Assembly: GCF_937616625.2 (NCBI RefSeq)
Contig: NC_065574.1
Location: forward strand, 26,414,501-26,478,500
Length of the DNA: 64,000 bases
DNA from: Mercurialis annua
Lineage: Eukaryota > Streptophyta > Magnoliopsida > Malpighiales > Euphorbiaceae
Reading direction: 5' to 3'
The notes under the pieces are model-generated. The model was not told where the DNA came from and ran no database searches. It saw nothing but the letters and a program-made list of their open reading frames with translations. A program made the translations under genes and the position numbers. Shown piece after piece: positions 1 to 13,100 of the stretch. Position 1 is the first letter of the stretch; the number at the start of each line of letters is the position of its first letter.

Positions 1-3000
1 AACCATGCTTAGGTAATCAGGACGACGCGTTAGGGAGAATTGTGACGCGGCATAAGCATGGTATTCGAAACAACGGGTTAAAGACACTTGAGACGCGACA
101 TACTAATCTAGTGTCACTTTTCACGCACACATTGCGTAATATAACCTAACCATGCTTAGGTAATCGAAACGACGCGTTAAAGAGACATGAGATGCGACAT
201 ACTAATCTATTGTCACTTTTAACGCACACTTTGCGTAATATAACCTAACCATACTTAGGTAATCGGAACGACGAGTTAAAACTACTTGAGACACGACATA
301 CCAATCTAGCATCACTTTTTACGCACACTTTACATAATCGAAACGACGCTCTAAAGAGACTTGAGACGCGACATACTAATCTAGCGTCACTTTTCATGCA
401 CACTTTACGTAATATAACCTAACAATGCTCAGGTAATTGGAATGACGCGTTAGAGAGACTTGTGATACGACAGAAGCAAGGTAATTGAAACGACGCTTTG
501 AAGAGACTTAAGACGCGACATACTAATCTAGCGTCACTTTTCACGCACACTTTGCGTAATATAGCCTAACCATGCATAGGTTATCAAAACGACGCATTAA
601 AGAGACTTGAGACGAGACAAACTAATCTAGCGTCACTTTTCAAGCATACTTTGCGTAATATAACCTTACCATGCTTAGTTAATCAGAACAACGCGTTAAA
701 GAGACTTGAGACGCAACATACAAATCTAGCGTCATTTTTCACGCACACTTTGCGTAATATAACCTAACCACGCAAAGGAATTCAGAACGACGCGTTAAAG
801 TGACTTGTGACCCAACATATTACTCTACCGTCAATTGTAACGCACACTTTGCATAATATATCCTAACCATGTTTAGGTAATCGGACAACGCGTTAAAGAG
901 ACTTGTGACGCGACATAAGCATGGTAATCGAAACGACTCGTTAAAGAGACTTAAGATGCGACATAGTAATCTATTGTCACTTTTTACGCACTCTTTGCGT
1001 AATTTAACCTAACCATGCTTAGGTAATCGGAACGACGCGTCAAAAAGACTTGAGACCCGAGATACTAATCTATTTCACTTTTCACGAACACTTTGCATAG
1101 TATAAACTAACCATGCTTAGGTAATTGGAACGATGCGTTAGAGAGACTTGTGACGTGAAATAAGAATGGTAATGAAACGACTCCTTAAAGAGACTTTATA
1201 CGCGACATACTAATCTAGCGTTACTTTTCACGCGCACTTTGTGCAATATAACCTAACCATGCTTCGGTAATCGGACCGACGCGTAATAGAGACATGAGAT
1301 GCGACATACTAATCTAGCGCCACTTTTCACGCACACTTTGTGGAGCATAACCGAACCATGCTTATTTTTCGAAAGGACGCGTTAAAGAGACTTGTGACGC
1401 GACATAAGCATAGTAATTAAAACGAAGCGTTAAAGAGACTTGAAATGCGACATACTAATCCAGCATCACTTTTTACGCACACTTTGCGTAATATAAGCTA
1501 TGATGCATAGGTAATCGGAACGACACGTTAAAGAGACTAGAGACGCGACATACTAATCTAGAGTCACTTTTTACACACGCTATGCATAATATAACCTAAC
1601 CATGCTTAGATAATCGAAACGACGCTTTAAAGATACTTGAGACCCGACATACTAATCTAGCGTCACTTTTCACGCACACTTTGCGTAATATAACCTAACC
1701 ATGCTTAGGTAATCGAAACGACGCATTAGAAAGACTTGTGACGCGATATAAGCAATGTAATCGAAACGACGCTCTAAAGAGACTTGAGACGCGACATACT
1801 AATCTAGCGTCACTTTTCATGCACATTTTACGTAATATAACCTAGCAATGCTCAGGTAATTGGAATGACGCGTTAGAGAGACTTGTGACACGACTGAAGC
1901 AAGGTAATTGAAACGACGCTTTAAAGAGACTTAAAACGCGACATATTAATCTAGCGTCACTTTTCACGCACACTTTGCGTAATATAACCTAACCATGCTT
2001 AGGTTAATAAAACGACGCATTAAAGAGACTTGAGACGAGACAAACTAATCTAGCGTCACATTTCAAGCACACTTTGCGTAATATAACCTTACCATGCTTA
2101 GTTAATCAGAACAACGCGTTAAAGAGACTTGAGACGCAACATACAAATCTAGCGTCGTTTTTCACGCACACTTTGCGTAATATAACCTAACCATGCAAAG
2201 GAATTCGGAACGACGCGTTAAAGTGACTTGTGACCCGACATAGTACTCTACCGTCAATTTTAACGCACACTTTGCATAATATATCCTAACCATGATTAAG
2301 TAAACGGACAACGCGTTAGAGAGACTTGTGACGCGACATAAGCATGGTAATCGAAACGACGCGTTAAAGAGACTTGAGACGCGACATACTAATCTAACAT
2401 CACTTTTCACGCACACTTTGCGTATATAACCTAACCATGCTTAGGTAATCGGAACGGCGCGTTAAAGAGACTTGTGACGCGACATACTAATCTAGCGTCA
2501 CTTTTCACGCACACTTTGCGTAATATAACCTAACAATGCTTAGGTAATCGGAACGACGCGTTAAAGAGACTTGTGACGCGACATAGTAATCTAGCTTCAC
2601 TTTCAACGCACACTTTCCATAATATTAATTAACCATGCTTAGGTAATCAGAACAACGTGTTAGAGAGACTTGTGACGCGACATAAGCATGGTAATCGAAA
2701 CGACGCGTTAAAGAGACTTGAGACGCGACATATTAATCTAGAGTCACTTTTCCCGCACACTTTGCGTAATATAACCTAACCATGCTTTGCTAATCGGAAC
2801 GATGTGATAAAGAAACTTGTGACGCGATATAGTAATCTAGCGTCACTTTTAACGCACACTTTGCGTAATATAACCAAACCATGCATAGGTAATCGTAACG
2901 ACTCGTTAGAGAGACTTGTGACGCGACATAAGCATGGTAATCGGAATGACGGGTTAAATTACCATGCTTAGGTGTTCGTAACGACACGTTAAAGAGACTT

Positions 3001-6000
3001 ATGACGCGACATAAGCATAGTAATCGAAACGATGCGTTAAAGAGACTTGACACGCGACATACTAGTCCAGCTTCACTTTTTACGCACACTTTGCGTAATA
3101 TAACCTAACGATGCTTAGGTAATGGGAACGACGCGTTAATGAGACTTGAGACACGACATACTAATCTAGCGTCACTTTTTATGCACGCTTTGTGTAATAT
3201 AACCTAACCATACTTGGGTAATCGTAACGAACCGTTAAAGAGACTTGAGACGCGACATACTAATCTAGCGTCACTTTTCACGCACCCTTTACGTAATATA
3301 ACCTAACCATGTTTCGGTAATCGGAACGACGGGTTGAGAGACTTGTGACGCGACATATGCAAGGTAATTGAAACGACGCGTTAAAGAGACTTAAGACGCG
3401 ACATACTAATCTAGCGTCACTTTTCACGCACGCTTTGCGTATTATAACCTAACAATGCTTAGGTAATTGGACGCGTTAAAGAGACTTGTGACGCGACATA
3501 AGCATGGTAATCGAAACGATGCGTTAAAGAGACTTGAGATGTGATATACTAATCTACCGTCATTTTTCACGCACACTTTGCATAATATAATCTAACCATG
3601 CTTAGGTAATCGAAACGACGCGCTAAAGAGACTTAAAACGCGGCAAACTAATCTAGCGTCACTTTTCACGCACACTTTGCGTAATGTAACCAAACCATGC
3701 TTAGGTAATCAGAACGACGCGTTAAAATGATTTGTGACGCGACATAGTACTCTACCGTCAATTTTAACGCACTCTCTGCGTTATATAACCTAACCATGAT
3801 TAGGTATCGGAACGACGTGTTTGAGAGAATTGTGACGCGACATAAGCATGGTAAAAAAAACGACGCATAAAAGAGACTTGAGACACGACATACTAATCTA
3901 GCGTTACATTTCCAGCACACTTTGCGTAATATAACCTAACCATGCTTAGGTAATCGGAACGACGCTCTAAAAAGACTTCAGAGGCGACATACTAATCAAT
4001 TGTCACTTTTGACGCATACTTGGCATAATATAACCTAACCAGGCTTAGGTAATCGGAACGACGCGTTAAAGAGACTTGAGACGCGACATACTAATCTAGC
4101 GTCACATTTGACGCACACTTTGCGTATTATAACCTAGCCATGCATAAGTAATCGGACCGACGCGTTAAAGAGACTTGAGGCACGACATACTAATCTAACG
4201 TCACTTTTCACGGACACTTTGCGTAATATAACCTAACCATGCTTAAGTAATCGAAACGATGCGTTAGAGATACTTGTGACGCGACATAAGCATGGTAATC
4301 GAAACGACGCGTTAAAGAGACTTGAGCGCGACTGTCACTTTTCACGCACACTTTGCGTACTATAACAAAACCATACTTAGGTAATCAGAACGACGCGTTA
4401 AACAGACTTGTGACGGGACATAGTAATCTAGCTTTACTTTTAATGCACACTTTCCACAATATAAACTAACCATGTTTAGGTAATCGAAACGACGCGATAG
4501 AGAGACTTGTGATGCAACATAAGCATGGTAATCAAAACGACGTGTTAAAGAGGCTTGAGACGCGACATACTAATCTAGCATCACTTTTAACGCACAATTT
4601 GCGTAATATAACCTAACCATGCTTAGGTAATCAGAAAGACGCGTTAGAGAGACTTGTGACGCGACATAAGCGTGGTAATCAAAAGAACGGGTTAAAGACA
4701 CTTGAGACGCTACATACTAATCTAGCGTCACTGTTCACGCACACTTTGCATAATATAACATAATCATGCTTAGGTAATCGATACGACGCGTTAAAAAGAC
4801 TAGAAACACGACATACTAATAATCTATTGTCACGTTTAACGCAAACTTTGCGTAATATAACCTAACCATGCTTAGGTAATCGGAACGATGTATTAAAGAG
4901 ACATGAGACAAGACATACTAATCTAGCATCACCTTTTATGCACTCTTTGCATAATTTAACCAAACCATGCTTATGTAATCGGAACGACGCGTCAAGAAGA
5001 CTTGAGACACGACATACTAATCTATTTCAATTTTCACGCACACTTTGCGTAATATAATATAAACTAACCATGCTTAGGTGATTGGAACGATTCATTAGAG
5101 AGACTTGTGATGCGACATATGAATGGTAATGAAACGACGCCTTAAAGAGACTTTAGACGCGACATACTAATCTAGCGTCACTTTTCACGCATACTTTGCG
5201 CAATATACCCTAACAATGCTTAGGTAATTGGACGCATTAGAGAGATTTGTGACGCGACATAAGCATGGTAATCGAAACGACGCGTTAAAGAGACTTGAGA
5301 CGCGACATACTAATCTAGCATCACTTTTCACGCACACTTTGCGTATATAACCTAACCATGCTTAGGTAATCGAAACGACGCGTTAAAGAGACTTGTGACG
5401 CGACATACTAATCTAGCGTCACTTTTCACGCACACTTTGCGTAATATAACCTAACAATGCTTAGGTAATCAGAACAACGAGTTAAAGAGACTTGTGACGC
5501 GAAATAAGAATGCTAATGAAACGATGCCTTAAAGAGACAATAGATGCGACATACTAATCTAGCGTCACTTTTCACGCACACTTTGCGTAATATAACCTAA
5601 CCATGCTTAATTAATCGAAACGACGCGTTAAAAAGATTTGAGACGCGACCTAGTAATCTACTTTCACTTTTTACGCACACTTTGCGTAATATAACCTAAT
5701 ATGATGCTTAGGTAATCGAAGCGACGAGTTAAAGAGACTTGAGACGCGACATAGTAATCCATCGTCACTTCTTACGCACACTTGGCGTAACCTAACCTAA
5801 CTGTGGTTAGGTAATTGGAACGACGCGTTAAACAGACTTGAGACGTGTCTTACTAATCTAGCGTCACTTTTCACGCACACTTTGCGTAATATAACCAAAC
5901 TATGCCTAGGTAATCGGAACGACGCGTTACAGGGACTTGTGGCACGACATAAGCATGGTAATTGAAACGACGCGTTGAAGAGTCTTGAGACGCGACATAC

Positions 6001-9000
6001 TAATCTAGCATCACTTTTCACGCACACTTTGTGTAATATAACCTAACCATGCTTAGTTAATCGGAACAACGCGTTAAAGAGACTTGAGACGCAGCATACT
6101 AATCTAGCGTCACTTTTCACGCACACTTTGCGTAATATAACCTAACCATGCTTAGGTAATCGGAACGACGCGCTGAAGTGACTTGTGACGCGACATACTA
6201 ATCTAACGTCATTTTTTATGCACACTTTGTGTAATATAAACTAACTATGCTTATGTGTTCAGAACGAAGCGTTAAAGAGACTTGAAAAGCGACATACTAA
6301 TCTAGCGTCACTTATTATGCACACTTTGCGTAATATAACCTAACGATGCTTAGGTAATCGCTACGACGCGTTAAAGAGACTTGAGACGCGACATATTAAT
6401 CTAGCTTCACTTTTTACGCACGCTTTGCATAATCCTAACCATGCTTGGGTAGTCGGACCAACACGTTAAAAAGACTTGAGACACGACATACTAATCTAGC
6501 GATAGAGAGACTTGTGACGCGACGTAAGCATGGTAATCAAAACGACGCGTTAAAGAGACTTGAGACATGACATACTAATCTAGCGTCACTTTTCACGCAC
6601 ACTTTACGTAATATAACAAAACCATGCTAAGGTAATCGGAACGACGCGTTAATGTGACTTGTGACGCGACATAGTATTCTACCGTCAATTTTAACGCACA
6701 CTTTGCGTAGTATAACCGAATAATTATTAGGTAATCGAAACGACGCGTCAAAAAGAATTGAGAGGCGATAGACTAATCTATTGTCACTTTTCACGCACAC
6801 TTTGCGTAGTATAAACTAACAACCTTGCTTAGGTAATTGAAACGACGCGTTAAAGAGACTTTAGACGCGACCTACCAATCTAGCGTCACTTTTCACGCAC
6901 AATTTGCTTAATATTACCTAAGCATGCATATATAATCGGAACGACGCATTAGTGAGACTCTTGACGCAACATAAGCATGGTAATTGAAATGACGTGTTAA
7001 AGAGACTTGAGACGCGACATACTAATTTAACGTCACTTTTCATGCACACTTTGCGTAATATAACCTGACCATGGTTAGGTAACCGAAACGACGCGTTAGA
7101 GAGACTTGTGACGCGACATAAGCATGGTAATCGAAACGACGCGTAAAACAGACTGTAGACACGACATAATAATCTAGCGTTACTTTTCACGCACACTTTG
7201 CTTAATATAACCTAACCATGCTTAGATAATCAGAACGACGTGTTAAAGGGAATTGTGACGCGACATACTAATCTATCGTCACTTTTTATGCACAATTTGC
7301 GTAATATATTTAAACCATGTTTAGATAATCGGAACGACGCGTTAAACAGACTTATGACGGGACATAGTAATCTAGCTTCACTTTCAACACACACTTTCCA
7401 TAATATAAACTAGCCATGCATAGGCAATCGAAATAACGCGTTAGAGAGACTTGCGACGCGACATAAGCATGGTAATCAAAACGACGTGTTAAAGAGACTT
7501 GAGACGCGACATACTAATCTAGCGTCACTTTTCACGAGCACTTTGCGTAATATAACCAAACCATGCTTAGGTAATCGGAACGACGCTATAAAGAAACTTG
7601 TGACGCGTCATAGTAATCTAGCATCACTTTTAACGCACACTTTGTGTAATATAACCTTAACCATGCTTAGGTAATCTGAACGACGCGTTAGAGAGACTTA
7701 TGACGCGATATAGGCATGGTAATCGAAACGACGCGTTAAAGAGACTTGAAAGCGACATACTAATCTAGCATCACTTTTCACGCACACTTTGCGTAATATG
7801 GTTTAACAATGCTTAGATAATTGGAACGATGCATTAGAGAGACTTGTGATGCAACATAAGCATGGTAATCAAAACAACGCATTAATGAGACTTGAGATGC
7901 GACATACTAATCTAGCGTCATATTTCACACACACTTTGCATAATATAATCTAACCATGCTTAGGTAATCAAAACGACGCGTTAAAGAGACTTGAGACGGG
8001 ACATACTAATCTAGCGTCACTTTTCACGCACACTTTGCGTAATAAAACAAAACCATGCTTAGGTAATCGGAACGACGCGTTAAAGTGACTTGTGACGCGA
8101 AATAGTACTCTACCGTCAATTTTAACGCAAACTTTGCGTAATATAACCTAACCATGCTTCGGTAATCGGAACGAGGCGCTAGAGAGACTTGTGACGCGAT
8201 ATAATCATGGTAATCGAAATGACGTGTTAAAGAGACGTGAGATGCGACATACTAATCTAGCGTCACTTTTCACGCACACCTTGCGTAATATAACCAAACC
8301 ATGCTTAGGTAATCGGAACGACATGTTAATAAGACTTGTGACGCGACATACTAATCTAGCATCACTTTTCACGCACACTTTGCGTAATATAACCTAACCA
8401 TGTTTAGGTAATCGGAACTACGCGTTAAAAAGAATTCAGACGCGATACTCTAATTTATTGTAACTTTTAACGCACACTTCGCATAATATAACTTAACCAT
8501 GCTAAGGTAATATGAACGACGCGTTAAAGAGACCTGAGACAGGACATACTAATATATCATCACCTTTTACGCATTCTTTGCGTAATATAACCTAACCATG
8601 CTTAGGTAATCGGAACAACGAGTCAAAAAGACTTGAGATGCGACATACTAATCTATTGTCACTTTTCTCGCAAACTTTGGATAATATAAACTAACCATGC
8701 TTAGGTAGTTTGAACAACGCGTTAGAGCGACTTGTAACGCGACATAAGCATGGTAATAGAAACGACGCGTTAAAGAGACTTTAGACGCGATATACTAATC
8801 TAGCGTCGTTTTTCACATACACGTTAATATAACCTAACCATGTTAAGGTAATCGAACCGACGTAGAGACTTGAGACGCGACAAACTAATCTAGCGTCACT
8901 TTTCACGCACACTTTGCGTAATATAACCTAACCATGCTTAGGTAATCGGAACGTTGCGTTTGAGAGACTTCTGACGCGACATAAGCATGGTAATAAAAAA

Positions 9001-11302
9001 CGATGCATTAAAGAGACTTGAGACGCGACATACAAATCAAACGTCACTTTTCACTTTGTGTAATATAACCTAACCATGCTTAGGTAATCGGACCGACACG
9101 TTAAAGAGACTTGAGACTCGACATACTAATCTAGCGTCACTTTTCATGCACACTTTGCGTAATATAACCTAACCATGCTTAGGTTATCGGAACGGCGTCT
9201 TAATGAGACTGGTGACACGACATACTAATCTAGCTTCACTTTTCACGCACACTTTGCGTAATATAACCTAACCATGCTTAGGTAATCTGAACGACGCGTT
9301 AAAGAGACTTGAGACGCGACATACTAATCTAGCGTTACTTTGCACGCACACTTTGCGTAATATAACCTAACCATGCTTAGGTAATCGAAACTACGCGTTA
9401 GAGAGAATTGTGACCCAACATATGCATGGTAATCGAAACAACGCGTTAAAGAGACTTGAGACGCGACATACTAATCTAGCGTCACTTTTCACGCACACAT
9501 TGCATAATATAGCCTAACCATGCTTAGGTAATCGGAACGACGCGTTAAAGAGACTTGTGACGCGACATAAACATGGTAATCAAAACGACACATTATAGAG
9601 ACTTGAGATGCGACATACTATCTAACGTCACTTTTCAAGAACACTCTGCGTAATAACCTAACCATACTTAGGTAATCGGAACGGCGCGTAAATGAGACTT
9701 GTGATGGGACATAGTAATCTAGCGTCACTTTTAAAGCACACTTTCCTTAATATAACCTAATCATGCTTAGGTAATCGGAACGACGCGTTAGAGAGACTTG
9801 TGACGCGACATAAGCATGATAATCGAAACGACGCATTAAAGAGACTTGAGACGTGATATATTAGTCTAGCGTCACTTTTCACGCACACTTTGCGTAACAT
9901 AACCTAACCATTCTTAGGTAATCGAAACGAAGCGTTAAAGAAACTTGTGAGGCAACATACTAATCTAGCTTCACTTTTCACGCACACTTTGCGTAATATA
10001 ACTTAACAATGCAAAAGTGACTTGAGACGCGACATACTAATCTTATGTTACTTTTCACGCACACTTCGCGTAATATAACCTAACCATGCTTAGGTAATCA
10101 GAACAACGCGTTAAAGAGACTTGTGATGCGACATATTAATGTAGCGTCACTTTTAGCGCACACTTTCCGTAATATAACCTAACCATGATTAGGTAATCGG
10201 AACGACGCGTTAGAGAGACTTGTGACGCAACATAAGCATGGTAATAGAAACGACGCATTGCAGACACTTGAGACGCGACATACTAATCTAGCGTCACTTT
10301 TCACACATACTTTGCGTAATATAACCTAACAATGCTTATGTATTTGGAACAACATGTTAAAGAGTCTTTTTATGGGACATAGTAATCTAGCGTCAGTTTT
10401 AACGCACACTTTCCGTAATATAACCTAACCATGCTTAGGTAATCGGAACAACGTGTTAAAGAGACATTTGATGCGACATCGTAATCTAGCGTCACTTTTA
10501 ACACACACTTTTTATGTTAGGTAATCGAAACACCGCGTTAGAGAGACTTGTGACGCGACATAAGCATGGTAATCGCAACGATGCATTAAAGAGACTTGAG
10601 ACGCGACATACAAATATAGCGTCACTTTTCACGCACACTTTGCGTAATATAACCAAAACATGGTTAGGTATTCGGAACGACGCGTAAAAGAGACTTGTGA
10701 CGGGACATACTTTTCTAGCGTCACTTTTAACGCACACTTTGCGTAATATAGCCTAACCATTTTTAGGTAATCAGAACGACGCTTTAGAGAAAATTGTGAC
10801 ATGACATAAGGATGGTAATCGAAACGACGCGTTATAGATACTTGAGACGCGACATATTAATCTAGCGTCACTTTTCACGCACACTTTGCGTAATATAACC
10901 TAACCATGCTTAGGTAATCGGAACAACTCTTTTAAAGAGACTTGTGAGGCAACATACTAATCTACCTTCACTTTTCACGCACACTTTGCGTAATATAACC
11001 TAACCATACTTAAGTAATCGGACCGACGCGTTAAAGAGACTTGAAACGCGATATACTAATCTAACGTTACTTATCACGCACACTTTGCGTAATATTACCT
11101 AACCATGCTTAGGTAATCTAATGTCACTTTTCAGGCACATTTTGTGACGCGACATACTATTCTAGCATCACTTTTTACTCACACTTTGCGTAATATAACC
11201 AAACCATGCTTAGGTTATCGGAACGACGCGTTAGAGAGACTTTTGACGTGACATAAGAATGGTAATCGAAACGACGCGTTATAGAGACTTGAGACGCGAC
11301 AT
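1..11302 (+). repeat. Main satellite array, forward block F1 (99/147-bp units)
   Basis: This is continuous tandem repeat with no credible gene. Three successive AACCATGCTT boundaries at 9171, 9270 and 9369 give a 99-bp period, and the next at 9516 gives a 147-bp unit. The 99-bp unit is module A (48 bp) plus module B (51 bp); the 147-bp unit carries an additional A-like module that ends TAAGCATG. Units differ mostly by point substitutions, many of them CG to TG or CA, and by small indels. A 57-bp unit lacking most of module A occurs at about 11100. The short repetitive open frames on both strands arise because unit lengths are multiples of three. The block ends at the pararetrovirus junction. 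Whether it is centromeric, subtelomeric or interstitial cannot be told from sequence alone. Confidence 0.97.
336..2340 (+). repeat. Higher-order duplication inside F1, offset 1423 bp
   Basis: A stretch of at least 490 bp starting near 340 recurs starting near 1764. Matching landmarks are AAACGACGCTCTAAAG at 341 and 1764, and TACTCTACCG at 821 and 2244, both exactly 1423 bp apart. Shared private variants, such as AATGCTCAGGTAATTGGAAT and the AGCAAGG variant of the A' end, show this is a copy of several consecutive units and not just general monomer similarity. Similarity falls off by roughly 900 and 2340. The duplication most likely arose by unequal exchange between sister arrays. Confidence 0.75.
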
Positions 11303-11347
11303 GGTAATAGAAAATTGGAGTAGAGAGATGTTTAGAAACAAGGCATT

Positions 11348-11353
11348 TTTATT
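11348..11353 (-). terminator. Polyadenylation signal AATAAA of the pararetrovirus
   Basis: The minus strand reads AATAAA about 55-60 nt downstream of the TATA box. A poly(A) signal shortly after the transcription start is the hallmark of pararetroviral terminal redundancy: it is bypassed once, then used after a full circuit of the circular genome. In this linear insert it would either truncate transcripts starting at the TATA box or end a read-through transcript of the polyprotein. Confidence 0.65.
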
Positions 11354-11407
11354 GAAAGCGTAAAATATTACAAAGGTTGTGTGTCCTCCTTTCTTCCTAC
11401 CAAGACT

Positions 11408-11416
11408 CTATTTATA
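11408..11416 (-). promoter_or_regulatory. TATA box of the pararetroviral pregenomic RNA promoter
   Basis: The minus strand reads TATAAATAG, inside a short palindrome CTCTATAAATAGAG. Transcription would start roughly 30 nt downstream, near 11380, and run toward 11303. In caulimovirids the terminally redundant genomic RNA begins at such a box. The activity of this copy is unknown. Confidence 0.7.
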
Positions 11417-11738
11417 GAGGTGGGAAGAAAGCTTGCCTAGATAAGCATGCTAAGCATGCATTGTACAAACACGACACACGGATAAACACATGTACCTATA
11501 CTAAGCATGCACTGCATGCGATACAACACATGGATTAAAAGATAAGGATAACTAAACATGACTAATACAAAATATTGACACGTAGCACTTATATTGACAT
11601 GTAGAGAGTTGGAGCCTTTGTTGAGGACATGTGGAAAGTTGCCATTTTTGTCTTTATTTGTTGATTGGCTCATGTGATGGTGATAGATTTGAATCATCCA
11701 TGAATGATGGGGACCACCGGTTGGCATAATACTCATCT
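11417..11738 (-). promoter_or_regulatory. Pararetroviral intergenic region / promoter upstream region
   Basis: This is about 320 bp between the polyprotein stop and the TATA box on the minus strand, the position of the pregenomic RNA promoter in caulimovirids. It contains two tandem copies of TAAGCATGC (11442-11459) and a third at 11502-11510 (plus-strand reading); with another GCATGC nearby these give several RY-like CATGC motifs. I saw no TGACG-type as-1 element. A 101-codon open frame starts at 11742, overlapping the polyprotein stop as ATGA, but its composition is unconvincing. Promoter identity is inferred from position. Confidence 0.6.
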
Positions 11739-13100
11739 TCATCCGTATTCTTGTCCTTTTCTGAATCCATCCATATCCGTATCCGAGGCTTGTGAATAAC
11801 CTGCTATGGGATTAAATTCAGTATCCAATAGATGATCTTTCGGGATGGAATCTTGAACTGCTGCTTTCTTCTTGTTGATGTTCCGGACAGGATAGTATAG
11901 TGTAGAACTTGATGAAGAAGGATGATCTGGATGATTTTTTCTCCAAAAATTCTTATCATCTTCCATCTTTAAGCAGTAAGCAGGAGGATATGTGTCCCAT
12001 GGTGCAAATTCTTGATAAGGAGGCCATAACTCTTTAGGGATTACGTTATTCCGTTGGAAAATATAATACTGGAACTCTCTCCATGCATACTCATGCTCAT
12101 CCATATGTGTGAGTATAGAATAAGAAAAATGTTGGTAGATATGGAATGTTGGACATGCAGTAAAACTGTCTGATAGCTTAAGATGAGGACGATGAAGGAT
12201 AAGGATCGAATAAGGATCTTTTCCAATATGTTTTCCTTTTTCTGGAAAGGCCTTATCCAGATATAGACACCATTGAGGGATGGTTTGAAACCACTTAAGA
12301 AAGGTCAAAAGATGAGAGTTTTGTTTTTTTTTTCCTTGGAGGACCAGGTGAATAGAACGACAAAGGTGAGGGGGTCGGAAAATGAAAGCTATCGAATAAA
12401 GATGGAGGAAAAACCAAAGGAAACAAAGTAACTCCGGAGGCCATTCAAAATCTTCATCTTGTGGGCTTAGATCTAACAAGGTGAATGGTTTGCAGAATGG
12501 ATATGTAGGATGGATCCCTAGCTCATAAAGGAACCTAAGACCATAATTCTGGACAAGCTCAGTTTGATAGTAGAACAACTGTGCTTTTCCAAATGTCTGT
12601 AGCTGTCCCGGAGACATATTATCAAGAACTCCTGGAGGTGGCCGCATCAAAAGAAAATCTTCTGCAGACATGATAGAATTAAAAGTATAGATCATTGGAA
12701 TGACTTGTGACACTTGTTGAGGAGGTCGGCTGAGAAAATCTAGAATAAGATTATGATTTCCTTTAATATGTTCTACCATGAAATCATACTTGCTGAACCA
12801 TTCACTCCATCGAAGTAGTTGATTGTTAGGAACAATTTTCCCTTTAAAATTGAGCATTTTTGGAAATGAAGAACAATCCATAAGCACTTTGAACTTGTGA
12901 CCGATTAGATGAAATTCAAACTTCTTGATCCCATATTTGACCGCTAACACTTCTTTAAATGTGGAATGATAATGAGTTTCTGCTTCTGAGAATTTTCCAC
13001 TAGCATAAGCGCATATCCTTTGTTTGCTGTCTTGTTCTTCTAACAGAATAGCACCCCAAAATTTATCACTGGCATCTGTCTGCAATATTCTGGTTCCTGA
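11739..13100 (-). pseudogene. Pararetrovirus polyprotein: RNase H and C-terminal region
   Basis: This continues the RT frame after the in-frame TAG at 13101-13103. Five codons precede the TTG at 13083-13085, from which 448 codons run to TGA at 11739-11741. There is no ATG at the head, so it would be made only as part of the polyprotein. Counting from the TTG codon, RNase H occupies residues 1-120 with its acidic residues in place: Asp4 (TDAS), Glu45, Asp70 and Asp116 (DFLSR). This domain degrades the RNA strand of the RNA-DNA hybrid during reverse transcription. Residues about 121-448 form a C-terminal region rich in Pro, Trp, Tyr and Phe, with no integrase motifs and no domain I can name; a Ser-rich patch lies near residue 385. 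It has only the ordinary terminal stop, so it was probably under coding constraint until recently. Its function is unknown to me. Confidence 0.9.

Noticed and set aside
11437..11742. A 101-codon open frame overlapping the viral polyprotein stop as ATGA
   Set aside because: It lies in the expected promoter region and runs almost to the TATA box, with low-complexity His/Met/Cys-rich composition and no recognised domain. Chance is the better explanation.
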